Shown: one piece after another, positions 1 to 8,018 of the stretch
Position numbering within the stretch: the stretch's first letter is position 1
Layout of the letters: each line of letters begins with the position of its first letter
Assembly: GCA_022787145.1 (NCBI GenBank)
Contig: JALFVM010000118.1
Coordinates: 1 to 33,580 of the forward strand
Source of the DNA: Lachnospiraceae bacterium
Lineage (GTDB): Bacteria > Bacillota > Clostridia > Lachnospirales > Lachnospiraceae
Direction of reading: 5' to 3'
Length of the DNA stretch: 33,580 nt
Notes under the pieces: model-generated
The model's input: only the letters and a program-made list of their open reading frames with translations
Told to the model about the DNA's origin: nothing
Database searches by the model: none
Position numbers and translations under genes: made by a program

Positions 1-188
1 TGATCTACCCGATGACGACCCCGGATATGATCGCGGATTTTAAGGCGTGCGGTGGTTTTTTGTTGTTGGCAACGGGATTTCGCATGATGAAAGTAAAAGA
101 ATTTCCAATCGCAGATATGATTCCGGCTATGATTTTGGTCATGCCAGTCAGCTGGATCTGGAGTAACTATATTGTGACATTTTTTTAA
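1..188 (+). CDS. DUF554 family membrane protein (C-terminal part, cut by window start)
   Basis: An open frame enters from the left edge (full codons from position 3) and stops with TAA at 186-188, giving about 61 residues. It has a glycine/leucine-rich membrane segment (GGFLLLATGFRMM), a short KVKEFPIADMIPA linker and a last membrane segment (MILVMPVSWIWSNYIV). This arrangement resembles the C-terminus of DUF554 (E. coli YqgA-like) multi-pass membrane proteins of unknown function. The start lies outside the window. The family call rests on pattern recognition of the tail only, so it is moderate. The next gene begins 21 nt downstream behind its own strong ribosome-binding site. Confidence 0.55.
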   Translation, partial: IYPMTTPDMIADFKACGGFLLLATGFRMMKVKEFPIADMIPAMILVMPVSWIWSNYIVTFF

Positions 189-209
189 GAAGCATAAAGG
201 AGGAGTTCT

Positions 210-2021
210 ATGCAGGAAGTAAAAAATCCGAAAAAACCGTGGATTTACTATTATGGAATTGTGCTGTTGATTATTTTTGTATTGAATGTGATTGCAGTTC
301 CACAGTTTGCAAAAATGAAAATAAAAGAAGTAGATTACGGGACATTTATGACCATGACCGAAAATAGAGAAATTGAAGAAGTGGAAGTACAGAGCAATGA
401 AATTTTGTTCAAAGATAAGGAAAGTGATACGATTTACAAAACAGGTGTGATGTATGATCCGGATCTGGTGTCCAGACTGCATGAGTCGGGAGCAAAATTT
501 ACGAGTGAAATTGTGGAAGAGATGTCTCCGCTGATGAATATATTTCTTTCCTGGATTTTGCCGCTGATGATTTTTATGGCCGTTGGTCAGATTTTATCTA
601 AAAAAATGATGAAAAAAATGGGCGGCAAAGATTCCATGATGTTCGGAATGGGAAAAAGCAATGCCAAGATCTATGTAAAATCTTCGGAGGGAATCCGGTT
701 TTCGGATATTGCAGGCGAGGATGAGGCAAAAGAAAATCTGACAGAAATTGTAGATTATCTGCACAATCCGGATAAATATAGGGAAATCGGTGCCTCCATG
801 CCAAAAGGGATCCTTCTGGTAGGCCCTCCGGGAACCGGAAAAACGATGCTGGCCAAGGCGGTAGCCGGGGAAGCAAATGTATCTTTCTTTTCTATGTCCG
901 GATCAGAATTTGTGGAAATGTTTGTCGGTATGGGTGCATCCAAAGTGCGAGATCTTTTTAAGCAGGCCAAAGAGAAAGCTCCCTGTATTGTATTTATCGA
1001 TGAAATTGATGCAATCGGCAAGAAGCGAGACGGACAGATTGGCGGAAATGATGAGAGAGAACAGACCTTGAATCAGCTTTTGACGGAGATGGATGGATTT
1101 GAAGGGAATACAGGTGTCATTATTCTGGCGGCGACCAACCGACCGGAATCTCTCGATCCGGCGCTTACAAGACCGGGACGTTTTGACCGAAGAGTTCCGG
1201 TAGAACTGCCGGATCTTGATGGAAGAGAAGCGATACTGCGGGTGCATGCCCGAAAGATCAAGGTTTCGGATAATGTAGATTTCAAACAGATTGCAAGGAT
1301 GGCTTCCGGTGCTTCCGGTGCAGAGCTTGCCAATATTGTAAATGAAGCAGCGCTTCGGGCAGTAAGAGACGGCAGAAAATTCGCTACGCAGGCAGATCTG
1401 GAGGAAAGCATTGAAGTTGTTATTGCCGGATACCAGAAGAAAAATTCAATTCTTACTACAAAAGAGAAGCTGATTGTTTCCTATCATGAGATTGGTCATG
1501 CCCTGGTGGCTGCAAAGCAGACCGATTCGGCACCGGTACAGAAAATCACGATCATTCCAAGAACGTCCGGCGCTCTTGGATATACGATGCAGGTGGATGA
1601 AGGCAATCATTATCTGATGTCCAAGACAGAAATTGAAAATAAGATTGCTACCTATACCGGCGGAAGGGCGGCAGAGGAAGTAGTATTTGGTGAGGTTACG
1701 ACAGGCGCTTCCAATGATATTGAGCAGGCGACAAAGCTTGCAAGAGCAATGATCACACGTTTTGGTATGAGTGAAGAGTTTGACATGGTGGCAATGGAAA
1801 CCGTGAGCAATCAGTATCTGGGCGGTGATACTTCTCTGGCATGCTCTGCAGATACACAGAGAGAAATTGACCGACAGGTGGTGGAAACAGTAAAAAGACA
1901 GCATGAGAAAGCAATACAGATTCTTGTGGAAAACAAGGTGAAACTGGATGAACTTGCAAAATTCTTGTATGAGAGAGAAACGATTACAGGAGAAGAATTT
2001 ATGAAGATTCTGAACAGTTAG
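210..2021 (+). CDS. FtsH-like ATP-dependent zinc metalloprotease (AAA+, M41)
   Basis: Membrane-anchored AAA+ protease of the FtsH family, which extracts and degrades membrane and regulatory proteins. A membrane helix lies near residues 12-31 and a second near 108-128, bracketing a small extracytoplasmic domain. The AAA module has Walker A GPPGTGKT at about 205-212, Walker [11 protein letters not shown] and the second-region-of-homology pattern [19 protein letters not shown]. The M41 zinc site HEIGH is at 426-430. At 603 residues it is slightly shorter than classical FtsH (about 640) and ends without the usual long acidic tail, so it may be an FtsH paralogue rather than the housekeeping copy. 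The start follows AAAGGAGGAG with good spacing. The acetyltransferase gene begins 23 nt downstream and may be co-transcribed. Confidence 0.93.
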   Translation: MQEVKNPKKPWIYYYGIVLLIIFVLNVIAVPQFAKMKIKEVDYGTFMTMTENREIEEVEVQSNEILFKDKESDTIYKTGVMYDPDLVSRLHESGAKFTSEIVEEMSPLMNIFLSWILPLMIFMAVGQILSKKMMKKMGGKDSMMFGMGKSNAKIYVKSSEGIRFSDIAGEDEAKENLTEIVDYLHNPDKYREIGASMPKGILLVGPPGTGKTMLAKAVAGEANVSFFSMSGSEFVEMFVGMGASKVRDLFKQAKEKAPCIVFIDEIDAIGKKRDGQIGGNDEREQTLNQLLTEMDGFEGNTGVIILAATNRPESLDPALTRPGRFDRRVPVELPDLDGREAILRVHARKIKVSDNVDFKQIARMASGASGAELANIVNEAALRAVRDGRKFATQADLEESIEVVIAGYQKKNSILTTKEKLIVSYHEIGHALVAAKQTDSAPVQKITIIPRTSGALGYTMQVDEGNHYLMSKTEIENKIATYTGGRAAEEVVFGEVTTGASNDIEQATKLARAMITRFGMSEEFDMVAMETVSNQYLGGDTSLACSADTQREIDRQVVETVKRQHEKAIQILVENKVKLDELAKFLYERETITGEEFMKILNS

Positions 2022-2044
2022 AATCTTTGTGAAAGGAAAAAACA

Positions 2045-2626
2045 ATGGAAATATATATCAGAACTGCATCTGAAGAGGATGCGGCGGCTCTTCTGGAAAT
2101 TTATGCGCCGTATGTGGAGCATACAGCAATTACCTTTGAGTATGTGGTGCCGACGGTGGAGGAGTTTGGTTCCAGAATCAAACGGATATTGAAAAAGTAT
2201 CCGTATCTGGTGGCTGAGAGAAATGGGATTATTGTTGGCTATGCATACGCAGATGTGTTCAAAGGACGCGCAGCATATGACTGGGCGGTGGAGACGACCA
2301 TTTATGTAAAACAGGATCAGAAAAAGACTGGTGTAGGAAAAGCACTGTATGAGGTATTGGAAAAAACTCTGGCAAAACAGCATATCTTGAATCTGAATGC
2401 ATGCATTGCCTATTGCAGCGAGGAAGACGAGTATCTCACAAAAAACAGTGTGCAGTTCCATGAACACATGGGCTATAAAATGGCAGGCGAATTTCATCAG
2501 TGCGGATATAAATTTCATCGATGGTACCATATGGTCTGGATGGAAAAGCTGATTGGAGAGCATGTGGAAAATCCACCTGCTGTCCGGGCTTTCCCTGAGA
2601 TAGGATTTACGACTGAGAAGGTGTGA
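2045..2626 (+). CDS. GNAT family N-acetyltransferase (phosphinothricin acetyltransferase-like)
   Basis: A 193-residue acetyl-CoA-dependent N-acetyltransferase. The N-terminus (IRTASEEDAAALLEIYAPYV) and the following AITFEY segment match the PAT/YncA-like branch of the GNAT fold. The acetyl-CoA pyrophosphate loop is seen as QKKTGVGKAL, the expected Q/RxxGxG/A motif, around residues 98-107. The acceptor cannot be told from sequence; relatives acetylate phosphinothricin, methionine derivatives or small amines. An AAAGGA ribosome-binding site precedes the ATG. The last codons overlap by 20 nt with the end of the convergent gene, and a 14-bp inverted repeat straddles this junction. Confidence 0.85.
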   Translation: MEIYIRTASEEDAAALLEIYAPYVEHTAITFEYVVPTVEEFGSRIKRILKKYPYLVAERNGIIVGYAYADVFKGRAAYDWAVETTIYVKQDQKKTGVGKALYEVLEKTLAKQHILNLNACIAYCSEEDEYLTKNSVQFHEHMGYKMAGEFHQCGYKFHRWYHMVWMEKLIGEHVENPPAVRAFPEIGFTTEKV

Positions 2627-2654
2627 CCGGATCAGCAAACAATCCTATCTCAGG
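2594..2654. terminator. Inverted repeat across a convergent gene overlap (possible bidirectional terminator)
   Basis: CCTGAGATAGGATT at 2594-2607 is exactly complementary to AATCCTATCTCAGG at 2641-2654, a perfect 14-bp stem with a 33-nt loop. It lies inside the 3' ends of two convergent, overlapping genes. No clear T-run follows on either strand, so termination is inferred from position and symmetry only. Confidence 0.4.
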
Positions 2655-3125
2655 TGGATTGTAAGAAAAGATCACAAAGCTGATCAAAACAATACACAGC
2701 AAAGAACATAAGAAAAATTGATGATGTTTCATTTTGCAGGACAATGTCCATCGGTAAATGCAGAAGAAAGAAAAGATAACACTGAATATAAAAGTTGCAA
2801 TATCCAGAAACAGAAAATGATTCCCCAGGATTCCGGTATATGTGTAGAAAATAACGGGAATCAGAAGCGTCCCAAGTAAAATGCCCGCTGGAAATGCAGA
2901 GGCAATACAGGGATAGTCCTTTTGTAGTCCGGGAATTGTAAAAAGAGCGTACAGGAGAGTCGGAAAGAAAAAAAGCTTCATGTGTTCCCAGGTGGACTCA
3001 TTGACTGGAGTGAATAATCCAATCACGAAGTTGTCATTGGACCATTCATAGAAAAAATGTGACAGCGTTCCAAGAATCAGAACAAAGAAAATTCCGATTA
3101 TGGTATAGATTTTTAAACGATTCAT
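2607..3125 (-). CDS. Small multi-pass membrane protein, DUF6512-like
   Basis: A 172-residue hydrophobic protein with about five predicted membrane helices (for example IIGIFFVLILGTLSHFFY near residues 9-26, and a C-terminal CSLLCIVLISFVIF). The motif PVNESTWEHMKL after the first helix is characteristic of a family I recognise as DUF6512; its function is unknown. The start ATG at 3125 is preceded by AGAGGTG. The gene is convergent with the acetyltransferase and overlaps it by 20 nt. Upstream lies a roughly 800-nt gene-free region filled with inverted repeats. Confidence 0.7.
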   Translation of the reverse strand: MNRLKIYTIIGIFFVLILGTLSHFFYEWSNDNFVIGLFTPVNESTWEHMKLFFFPTLLYALFTIPGLQKDYPCIASAFPAGILLGTLLIPVIFYTYTGILGNHFLFLDIATFIFSVIFSFFCIYRWTLSCKMKHHQFFLCSLLCIVLISFVIFSYNPPEIGLFADPVTPSQS

Positions 3126-3213
3126 AAAAAAGCACCTCTGAAATAGTATATTCCGGAGGTGGGTATTTTATACTTTTTCTTGCATTATCTTGTATGTGCA
3201 CCGCTTTTCTATT

Positions 3214-3480
3214 CGCCGAAACACTTCCTAACGGCAAGGTTTTCGTGTCGCTTACTTCCGGAGTTTTTCTCATGACCTGCACTCCCCTGAGAGGGATACC
3301 ACCGCCCAGGCATGTCGATTTTCTTGCTTTTTCTGCGCCGCTTATGGATTGCTCTTGACGCAAACTTGCACACAGTGCTCAAACAGTGCGTCGCGAGCAA
3401 TCACTCTGCTCGAAAAATCTGCGAAAATTTCTCCAAATGCCTGGACAGTGGTATCCCTCTCAGGGGAGTGCAGGTCATGT
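3214..3480 (+). repeat. Structured repeat, copy 1 (conserved core, palindromic arms)
   Basis: Gene-free. It opens with CGCCGAAACACTTCC followed by AACGGCAAGG (3214-3239). Then comes an arm at 3271-3314 whose reverse complement recurs at 3436-3479 (41 of 44 bases). Between the arms is a core (3315-3435) containing TGCGCCGCTTATGGATTGCT, GCTCAAACAGTG and GAGCAATCACTCTGCTCG. The opening block and the core recur in copy 2 on the other strand, but the arm sequence is unrelated there. Short frames across this region look like chance frames. The nature of the element (mobile element remnant or structured RNA) is unknown. Confidence 0.7.
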
Positions 3481-3599
3481 AGAAAACTCCTATATTTTCC
3501 TGTATTTTGCAGTATTTTCTTGCCTTCCTGTAAATCATACAAAGTCTGAATTTGGTGCTTGTGGGCTATCCGTCCACGTAATACCTGTAAAGGCAACTG

Positions 3600-3917
3600 C
3601 CATTCGTGTAGAACAGCCAATTTGCACAAAACCATCACCTTCCGAAATCAAAGTGCCGGTTTGTCCGCTTGTTCCGGCAGACCTTTGGCAGATTTTCGCA
3701 GTCCTGGCGAGCAGAGCGATTGCTTTGAAAACACTGTTTGAGCGCATAGCGCGAGATTGTTTGAAAAGCAATCCATAGGCGGCGCAGCCAAACAAGAAAA
3801 TCAACAGGTTGACGGAACAAGCGGACAAACCTGCACTTGATGTGGAAAACCTTCCCTGTGCAAATGGCTGTTCGGAACCCCCCAAACCCAACCTTGCCGT
3901 TGGAAAATGCTTCGGCG
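3600..3917 (-). repeat. Structured repeat, copy 2 (inverted relative to copy 1, different arms)
   Basis: Read on the minus strand it starts with the same block as copy 1 (3917-3892, 22 of 26 bases identical). It then has an arm (3876-3811), the shared core (3802-3690, with TGCGCCGCCTATGGATTGCT and CTCAAACAGTG) and a complementary arm (3680-3610). The innermost 19 bp of the arms (3658-3676 with 3813-3831) pair perfectly and the rest is imperfect. The arms share no sequence with those of copy 1, so self-complementarity is kept while the sequence differs. It ends close to the stop codon of the cobalt operon. Confidence 0.7.
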
Positions 3918-3945
3918 AACGGGAAAGTGGTGCACATACGAATTG

Positions 3946-5628
3946 CTATTGCAGGGTGTCGGCTACATGTTTGACGAAAAGTTCACGAATGCCTTTATAC
4001 TCGCCAAGGCCTTTGAGGACGGTTTCTACCTGGAAGCCCTCCTGTACAAACTGAGAATACCAGGATTCTGGATCATCGCCTGCCATATCGTTTTTGGCAT
4101 GGTCTCCGGCTACAATCATAAATGGTGCCAGTACGACTTTTTTCGGAGCGTAGGCTTTGATCATTTTCATCAGAGACTGCATGGATGGGTAGGCCTCTAC
4201 CGTTCCGAGGAAAATGTTTGGATGTCCTTTGTCCTTGAACGCATAATCCAAAGCTGCGTAGATGGCGTTGGAGTAATGGGTGGTTCCGTGACCCATAAGA
4301 ACCAGAACTTCCTCTTCACTTAAATAAGAAAATTCTTCTGCAATGGCATTGATGACCGTCTGATTGTCTTCCTCGGAAGTCAGAAGCGGTGTTCCAAAGC
4401 GAATCGAATGGAACGATTCCCGATAAGAAAGAGCATCCTCTTTCATCAGTTCGTTTTCAATTCCGTTGATGACGTGAGTCGGCTGGATGATCACGTCTGT
4501 GATGCCGTCTGCAATCATTTCTTCCATGGCTTCTTTCACATTATTAATATGAAGATTGTCCCTCTTCTTTAATTTGGCCAGAATCATTTTGCTGGTCCAT
4601 GCCCGGTAGAGTTTGTAATCCGGGTAGGCGTTGGCGATGTCTTTTTCGATGGCTTCAATCGTTACTTTTCGAGTTGCTTCGTAGCTGGTGCCGAAGCTGA
4701 CGACAAGGATTGCCTTGTGGTTTTCCTGATTCATAAGTTCTTTTCCTCCGTAAAATGGTTGGTTATTGATTTCTTCTATGTATTTTTCCAACACAGATAG
4801 ATTTCTGGGAAGGGGAAGCGAAGATTTTAAAATTCCCTTTCGGCAGAGACTGTGGAACAATTGAAGGACGGCTGGCTGTTCCAGATTTGTCTCGGCAAGT
4901 GCGCTCTGGTTACTGAAAACCTCGATGGGTGTGCCCTGCATCAGTACTTTTCCGTCTTTAAAAAGAAAAATGTCATCTGCCCATTCGAGTGCATAATTGA
5001 CGTCGTGTGTGGACATCAGTACAGTGATTCCCTCGTCTGTCAGACGGTCTATGATGTGGTTCACCATGGTCGTGTGTTTAGGGTCGAGAGCAGCAGCCGG
5101 TTCATCGAGAATGATGATTTCTGGATGCATGACGAGGATATCTGCGATAGAAACCTGTTTTTTCTGACCGCCGCTGAGTGCATGTGTCGGCTTATGGCGA
5201 AATGGTGTGATCTCCAGATAGTCAATCACCTGCTCGACTTCTTCTTTGGCTTTTTCCTCAGAGACTCCGAGATTTAAGATACCGAAGGAAATCTCCTGGT
5301 AAACGCTGGCGGAAAAAAGCTGGTTGTCCGGATCCTGGAAGATGATGCCTACCTTTGCACGAAGATCCAGAAGTCCTTTTTTGGAGTAGTCGATGGGCTC
5401 TCCGTTGAAGTACAGTGTGCCGGACGAAGGGCGGTGGATGCCGTTGCAGCACAGGAAAAACGTTGATTTTCCGGAGCCGTTGGCACCCATAAAGGCAACT
5501 TTGTGTCCGCGTTTGATTTCCAGGGACAGACCGTTGAGTGAGTGGCTGTTTTCGTCATCGTAGGAGAAATAAAGGTTTTCTGCTTTTAAGATGATATCTT
5601 CTTTTGTGGTTTGCGTAGTTGTTTTCAT
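3946..5628 (-). CDS. cbiO-cbiK: Fused cobalt ABC transporter ATPase CbiO and anaerobic cobalt chelatase CbiK
   Basis: One 560-codon frame encodes two enzymes. Residues 1-298 are CbiO, the ATPase of the energy-coupling-factor cobalt importer: Walker A GANGSGKST at 48-56, signature LSGGQ at 151-155, Walker B IIILDEP at 171-177. Residues 299-560 are CbiK, the ATP-independent chelatase that inserts cobalt into sirohydrochlorin. Candidate metal-binding residues are the histidines of MGHGTTH, the glutamate of VEAYP and the histidine of GDHAKND, matching the family's known His/Glu/His site. Both parts are full length for stand-alone proteins. At the junction the codons for YGGKEL contain GGAGG, placed correctly ahead of an in-frame ATG at 4734, so a separate 262-residue CbiK could also be made. 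The start overlaps the cbiQ stop as ATGA. It is the last gene of the riboswitch-controlled operon. Confidence 0.92.
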   Translation of the reverse strand: MKTTTQTTKEDIILKAENLYFSYDDENSHSLNGLSLEIKRGHKVAFMGANGSGKSTFFLCCNGIHRPSSGTLYFNGEPIDYSKKGLLDLRAKVGIIFQDPDNQLFSASVYQEISFGILNLGVSEEKAKEEVEQVIDYLEITPFRHKPTHALSGGQKKQVSIADILVMHPEIIILDEPAAALDPKHTTMVNHIIDRLTDEGITVLMSTHDVNYALEWADDIFLFKDGKVLMQGTPIEVFSNQSALAETNLEQPAVLQLFHSLCRKGILKSSLPLPRNLSVLEKYIEEINNQPFYGGKELMNQENHKAILVVSFGTSYEATRKVTIEAIEKDIANAYPDYKLYRAWTSKMILAKLKKRDNLHINNVKEAMEEMIADGITDVIIQPTHVINGIENELMKEDALSYRESFHSIRFGTPLLTSEEDNQTVINAIAEEFSYLSEEEVLVLMGHGTTHYSNAIYAALDYAFKDKGHPNIFLGTVEAYPSMQSLMKMIKAYAPKKVVLAPFMIVAGDHAKNDMAGDDPESWYSQFVQEGFQVETVLKGLGEYKGIRELFVKHVADTLQ

Positions 5629-6401
5629 AGGAACATTCCTTTCAAAATAAGGATGAGAAATAAAAATATTTCAAAACATACAATCAGAACAATCTGTTTT
5701 TTCTCAGCCGGATGATTTTCATTCAGAACATGAATGCTTCCGTCATAGCAGCGCGCCTCCATTGCGTCATAGAGTGCGTTCGCCTGTTTGAAGGAGCGGA
5801 CAAAAAGAACGGAAGCCATGCTGCTGAAACATTTCAGTGAGGTTCGATAGTCTTTGTTGCCGAGTCTTGAATTTTGCGCAGTAGTGACAGCGGAAGCGAC
5901 ACGCATCAATATAAAAATAAAACGGTAGATCAAAAGCATCAGTTCAATGACAATTTTCGGGCAATGCAGTCGGCGAAGCACCTCTAAAATATCCGGCATT
6001 GGTGTGTTGAACGACAGAAAATAGAGGCAGGATACCCCGGAAAGCGCTGTCAAAATCAATTGCACGGAATAGAAGAATGCATGGCGGCTGCTTGTCAGAT
6101 ACCAGGAACCGATGGGAATGGCAAAGAGGTCAAGCGGTTCTCTGGAAATGTTAAACATGATGGCCAGTGTGCTGAGAAAAAGAAATGCAAGCGGAATGGC
6201 CATATAGTGCCGATAGCGAAAAAAAGGGATTCCGCCCTTATGTACAGTCAGAATCCCATTTACAGCTAATACAATACAGGCAATCGCAATGGAATGGCTC
6301 ATGACACAAATCAGAAGCGTAGAAATTGCGTACCCGAATTTGACACCGGCATTGACATATCTAAGCTTGGAATTATAACACAGCTTATCAATGGTTATCA
6401 T
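5625..6401 (-). CDS. cbiQ: Cobalt ECF transporter transmembrane component CbiQ
   Basis: A 258-residue integral membrane T-component that couples the substrate-capture protein CbiM to the ATPase CbiO. Several membrane helices are visible. The cytoplasmic coupling motif appears as AMEARCYDG near residue 215, a variant of the family's A-R-G/C signature. A second positively charged stretch, SRLGNKDYR, precedes it. The downstream gene overlaps it by four bases (ATGA), and cbiN lies just upstream, giving the standard cbiM-N-Q-O order. The ATG at 6401 follows AAAGGAG. Confidence 0.93.
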   Translation of the reverse strand: MITIDKLCYNSKLRYVNAGVKFGYAISTLLICVMSHSIAIACIVLAVNGILTVHKGGIPFFRYRHYMAIPLAFLFLSTLAIMFNISREPLDLFAIPIGSWYLTSSRHAFFYSVQLILTALSGVSCLYFLSFNTPMPDILEVLRRLHCPKIVIELMLLIYRFIFILMRVASAVTTAQNSRLGNKDYRTSLKCFSSMASVLFVRSFKQANALYDAMEARCYDGSIHVLNENHPAEKKQIVLIVCFEIFLFLILILKGMFL

Positions 6402-6429
6402 AGGAAACTCCTTTCACCGGTTTTTGTTG

Positions 6430-6735
6430 TTATTCACCCTGGCCAAGCTTTTTGCGTTCCACCAGGCGTCCCATATAAAAAGCGATGACTCCCACGCCAA
6501 TACCGGTCTGGATGCAGAAGAGAAGACTTTCCACTTCTCCTGGAAGTTCTCCGCCGATTAGTTTTTCTACGATTGGTTCTGCAATCGGCTGAAAGCCGGA
6601 ATCCACTTCTTCTACGACCGTGCTTCCCGCATCATCAGAACCGCCAAACTCGGCGTCTTTGCGTGCAAACAATGGGATAAAAGCCATAAGAAAGATGAAA
6701 ATAGTAAGTAAAAGGACAATGGTACGTTTCTTCAT
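6430..6735 (-). CDS. cbiN: Cobalt transporter accessory protein CbiN
   Basis: A 101-residue protein with two membrane helices (residues about 5-22, TIVLLLTIFIFLMAFIPLF; and about 73-91) flanking an extracytoplasmic loop. That is the expected CbiN topology; CbiN activates CbiM for cobalt loading. The motif KDAEFGGSDDA matches the family's F-x-G-A/S-D pattern. The same frame is open further upstream to 7008, but that extension runs inside cbiM in another frame. The ATG at 6735 has GAAGGAGGTG at proper distance and lies 2 nt past the cbiM stop, so this start is chosen. Confidence 0.9.
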   Translation of the reverse strand: MKKRTIVLLLTIFIFLMAFIPLFARKDAEFGGSDDAGSTVVEEVDSGFQPIAEPIVEKLIGGELPGEVESLLFCIQTGIGVGVIAFYMGRLVERKKLGQGE

Positions 6736-6737
6736 TT

Positions 6738-7484
6738 CTAGTGCACCTCCTTCATAAATCCAATCGCACGAAGCTCCGGTTTTGCGTAAGTTTCCAGTGC
6801 CATAACAATCATACAGGTAATCAGACCTTCGATAACCGCCAGAGGAATCTGGGTAGGCGCAAATACCGTCAGGAATTTGCCGAGTGCTACTGCAATCGAG
6901 GTATCGGTATGGTGCGCGAGGGCAAGCTGTACAGCAGTGATGCAGTAAGTAAAAAGATCGCCCAGGCATGCCGCAAGAAATACAGTCACATAACGGTTCC
7001 ACTTGCATTTGATGCCCAGTCGGTAAATTCCGTAGGAAACGAAAGGTCCGGCAACTGCCATGGAAAACGTGTTCGCTCCTAACGTTGTCAGTCCTCCGTG
7101 TGCCAGAAGAATTGCCTGGAACAAAAGGACAATGATGCCGAGAATGCTGACAGCAGACGGTCCGAACAGAATGGCTCCAAGACCAGTACCTGTCATATGA
7201 GAGCAGCTTCCGGTAACTGACGGAATCTTTAAGGAAGAAATCACGAATACAAAGGCACCGGCCATGGCCAGAAGCACCAGTGTTTTGCGATTGGCTTCAA
7301 TGGTTTTTCGGATTGAGAAAAAACCGGCCAGAAGAAATGGAATGCAGATTACACCCCATGCGACGCAAAAGCCGACAGGAAGATATCCCTCCATGATATG
7401 CATGCCATACGCCACCGGCATAATTCCGAAGGAGAATGCCAGAATGGTCGTAACGATTAATAGTTTCTTTTGCAATTTGCTCAT
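6738..7484 (-). CDS. cbiM: Cobalt ECF transporter substrate-capture protein CbiM
   Basis: A 248-residue membrane protein and first gene of the cobalt-import operon. An N-terminal hydrophobic segment ends at PVAYG directly before MHIMEGYLP. In this family the exposed Met-His after signal cleavage forms the metal site, so cleavage after residue 27 is inferred. Further conserved stretches are [18 protein letters not shown] and [20 protein letters not shown], both typical of CbiM and containing metal-site histidines. The ATG at 7484 follows GAGGAGG. The gene lies 75 nt after the riboswitch terminator. Confidence 0.94.
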   Translation of the reverse strand: MSKLQKKLLIVTTILAFSFGIMPVAYGMHIMEGYLPVGFCVAWGVICIPFLLAGFFSIRKTIEANRKTLVLLAMAGAFVFVISSLKIPSVTGSCSHMTGTGLGAILFGPSAVSILGIIVLLFQAILLAHGGLTTLGANTFSMAVAGPFVSYGIYRLGIKCKWNRYVTVFLAACLGDLFTYCITAVQLALAHHTDTSIAVALGKFLTVFAPTQIPLAVIEGLITCMIVMALETYAKPELRAIGFMKEVH

Positions 7485-7559
7485 TTAAAAGCCTCCTCTT
7501 CAATTATTTTGAACGAGAAATCAATTATGGAAAAAAGAAACGGTATCATTTTCATCCAT

Positions 7560-7584
7560 AAAAAAACCGCCAAAGCGGCGGGTA
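7560..7584 (-). terminator. Intrinsic terminator of the cobalamin riboswitch
   Basis: On the minus strand the sequence reads CCGCC, GCTTT, GGCGG followed by a run of seven T. This is a GC-rich hairpin with a U-tract at the end of the riboswitch and ahead of cbiM. It fits B12-induced premature termination of the cobalt operon. Confidence 0.85.
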
Positions 7585-7819
7585 CAAAAGCAATCCCTCA
7601 TCCATTTGTTAAGGACTGCCTTACACTCAGCCATCGTTCGTAACTAGTGTAATTCCACGCAGGGCAGTTCTTCTGACTTCGGTGTCCTCATTCATACAGC
7701 CTTCCCAGTTTCCCAGTGACATATTTGCATGAACTCAACCTTCACAGCGGCGCGACCGTGCAAGCTTCTACTTGCTTTTCTATTAACTCCAAAATTGGAG
7801 ACCTCTGCATGTTTGATTT
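7585..7819 (-). promoter_or_regulatory. Cobalamin riboswitch controlling cbiMNQO-cbiK
   Basis: On the minus strand the leader carries the B12-aptamer hallmarks in order: GCGCCGCTGTGA (7757-7742), CACTGGGAAACTGGGAAGG (7718-7700), then GAGGACACCGAAGTCAGAAGAACTGCC-like ending (AAGTCAGAAGAACTGCC at 7679-7663), which matches the conserved AAGCCAGGAGACCTGCC block. The element starts close to the predicted transcription start and ends in a terminator. The expected effect is shut-off of cobalt import when cobalamin is plentiful. The exact 5' edge is estimated. Confidence 0.9.
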
Positions 7820-7825
7820 GTTCAT

Positions 7826-7854
7826 ATTGTACACTTATTGCACTTTTTTGTCAA
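7826..7854 (-). promoter_or_regulatory. Sigma-A-type promoter of the cobalt operon
   Basis: On the minus strand a perfect TTGACA (7854-7849) is followed after 17 nt by TACAAT (7831-7826). The predicted start, near 7819, is immediately upstream of the riboswitch. Confidence 0.8.
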
Positions 7855-7908
7855 TTATATTCCCCTTTCTTGGTAAAAATAAATAGAAAAAGAATACGCT
7901 GTCTTTAC

Positions 7909-7937
7909 TTGACAAAAATCTGTCTGCGTTTTATTGT
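7909..7937 (+). promoter_or_regulatory. Candidate promoter of the hem operon
   Basis: TTGACA at 7909-7914 and TATTGT at 7932-7937 are spaced by 17 nt, about 80 nt upstream of the hemA start. It is divergent from the cobalt-operon promoter, which lies only about 55 nt away. Confidence 0.5.
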
Positions 7938-8018
7938 GTATAGAGATGCGTAATTGCACGAAAAATCGTGAATATGGAGCAATTATGGAAGAATAGGAAA
8001 TCTGGAGGAGTGTAGATT

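Noticed and set aside
1446-2045. A 199-codon antisense frame within the FtsH-like gene, and similar long antisense frames elsewhere
   Set aside because: They oppose genes with clear family motifs and have no start signals; they are shadows of biased codon use.
3349-4054. Several frames of 60-130 codons in both directions between 3.3 and 4.0 kb
   Set aside because: They follow the inverted repeats, have no ribosome-binding sites, and continue into the antisense of cbiK.
6736-7008. N-terminal extension of cbiN to 7008
   Set aside because: It lies inside cbiM in another frame; ATG 6735 has a strong ribosome-binding site and gives the normal CbiN length.
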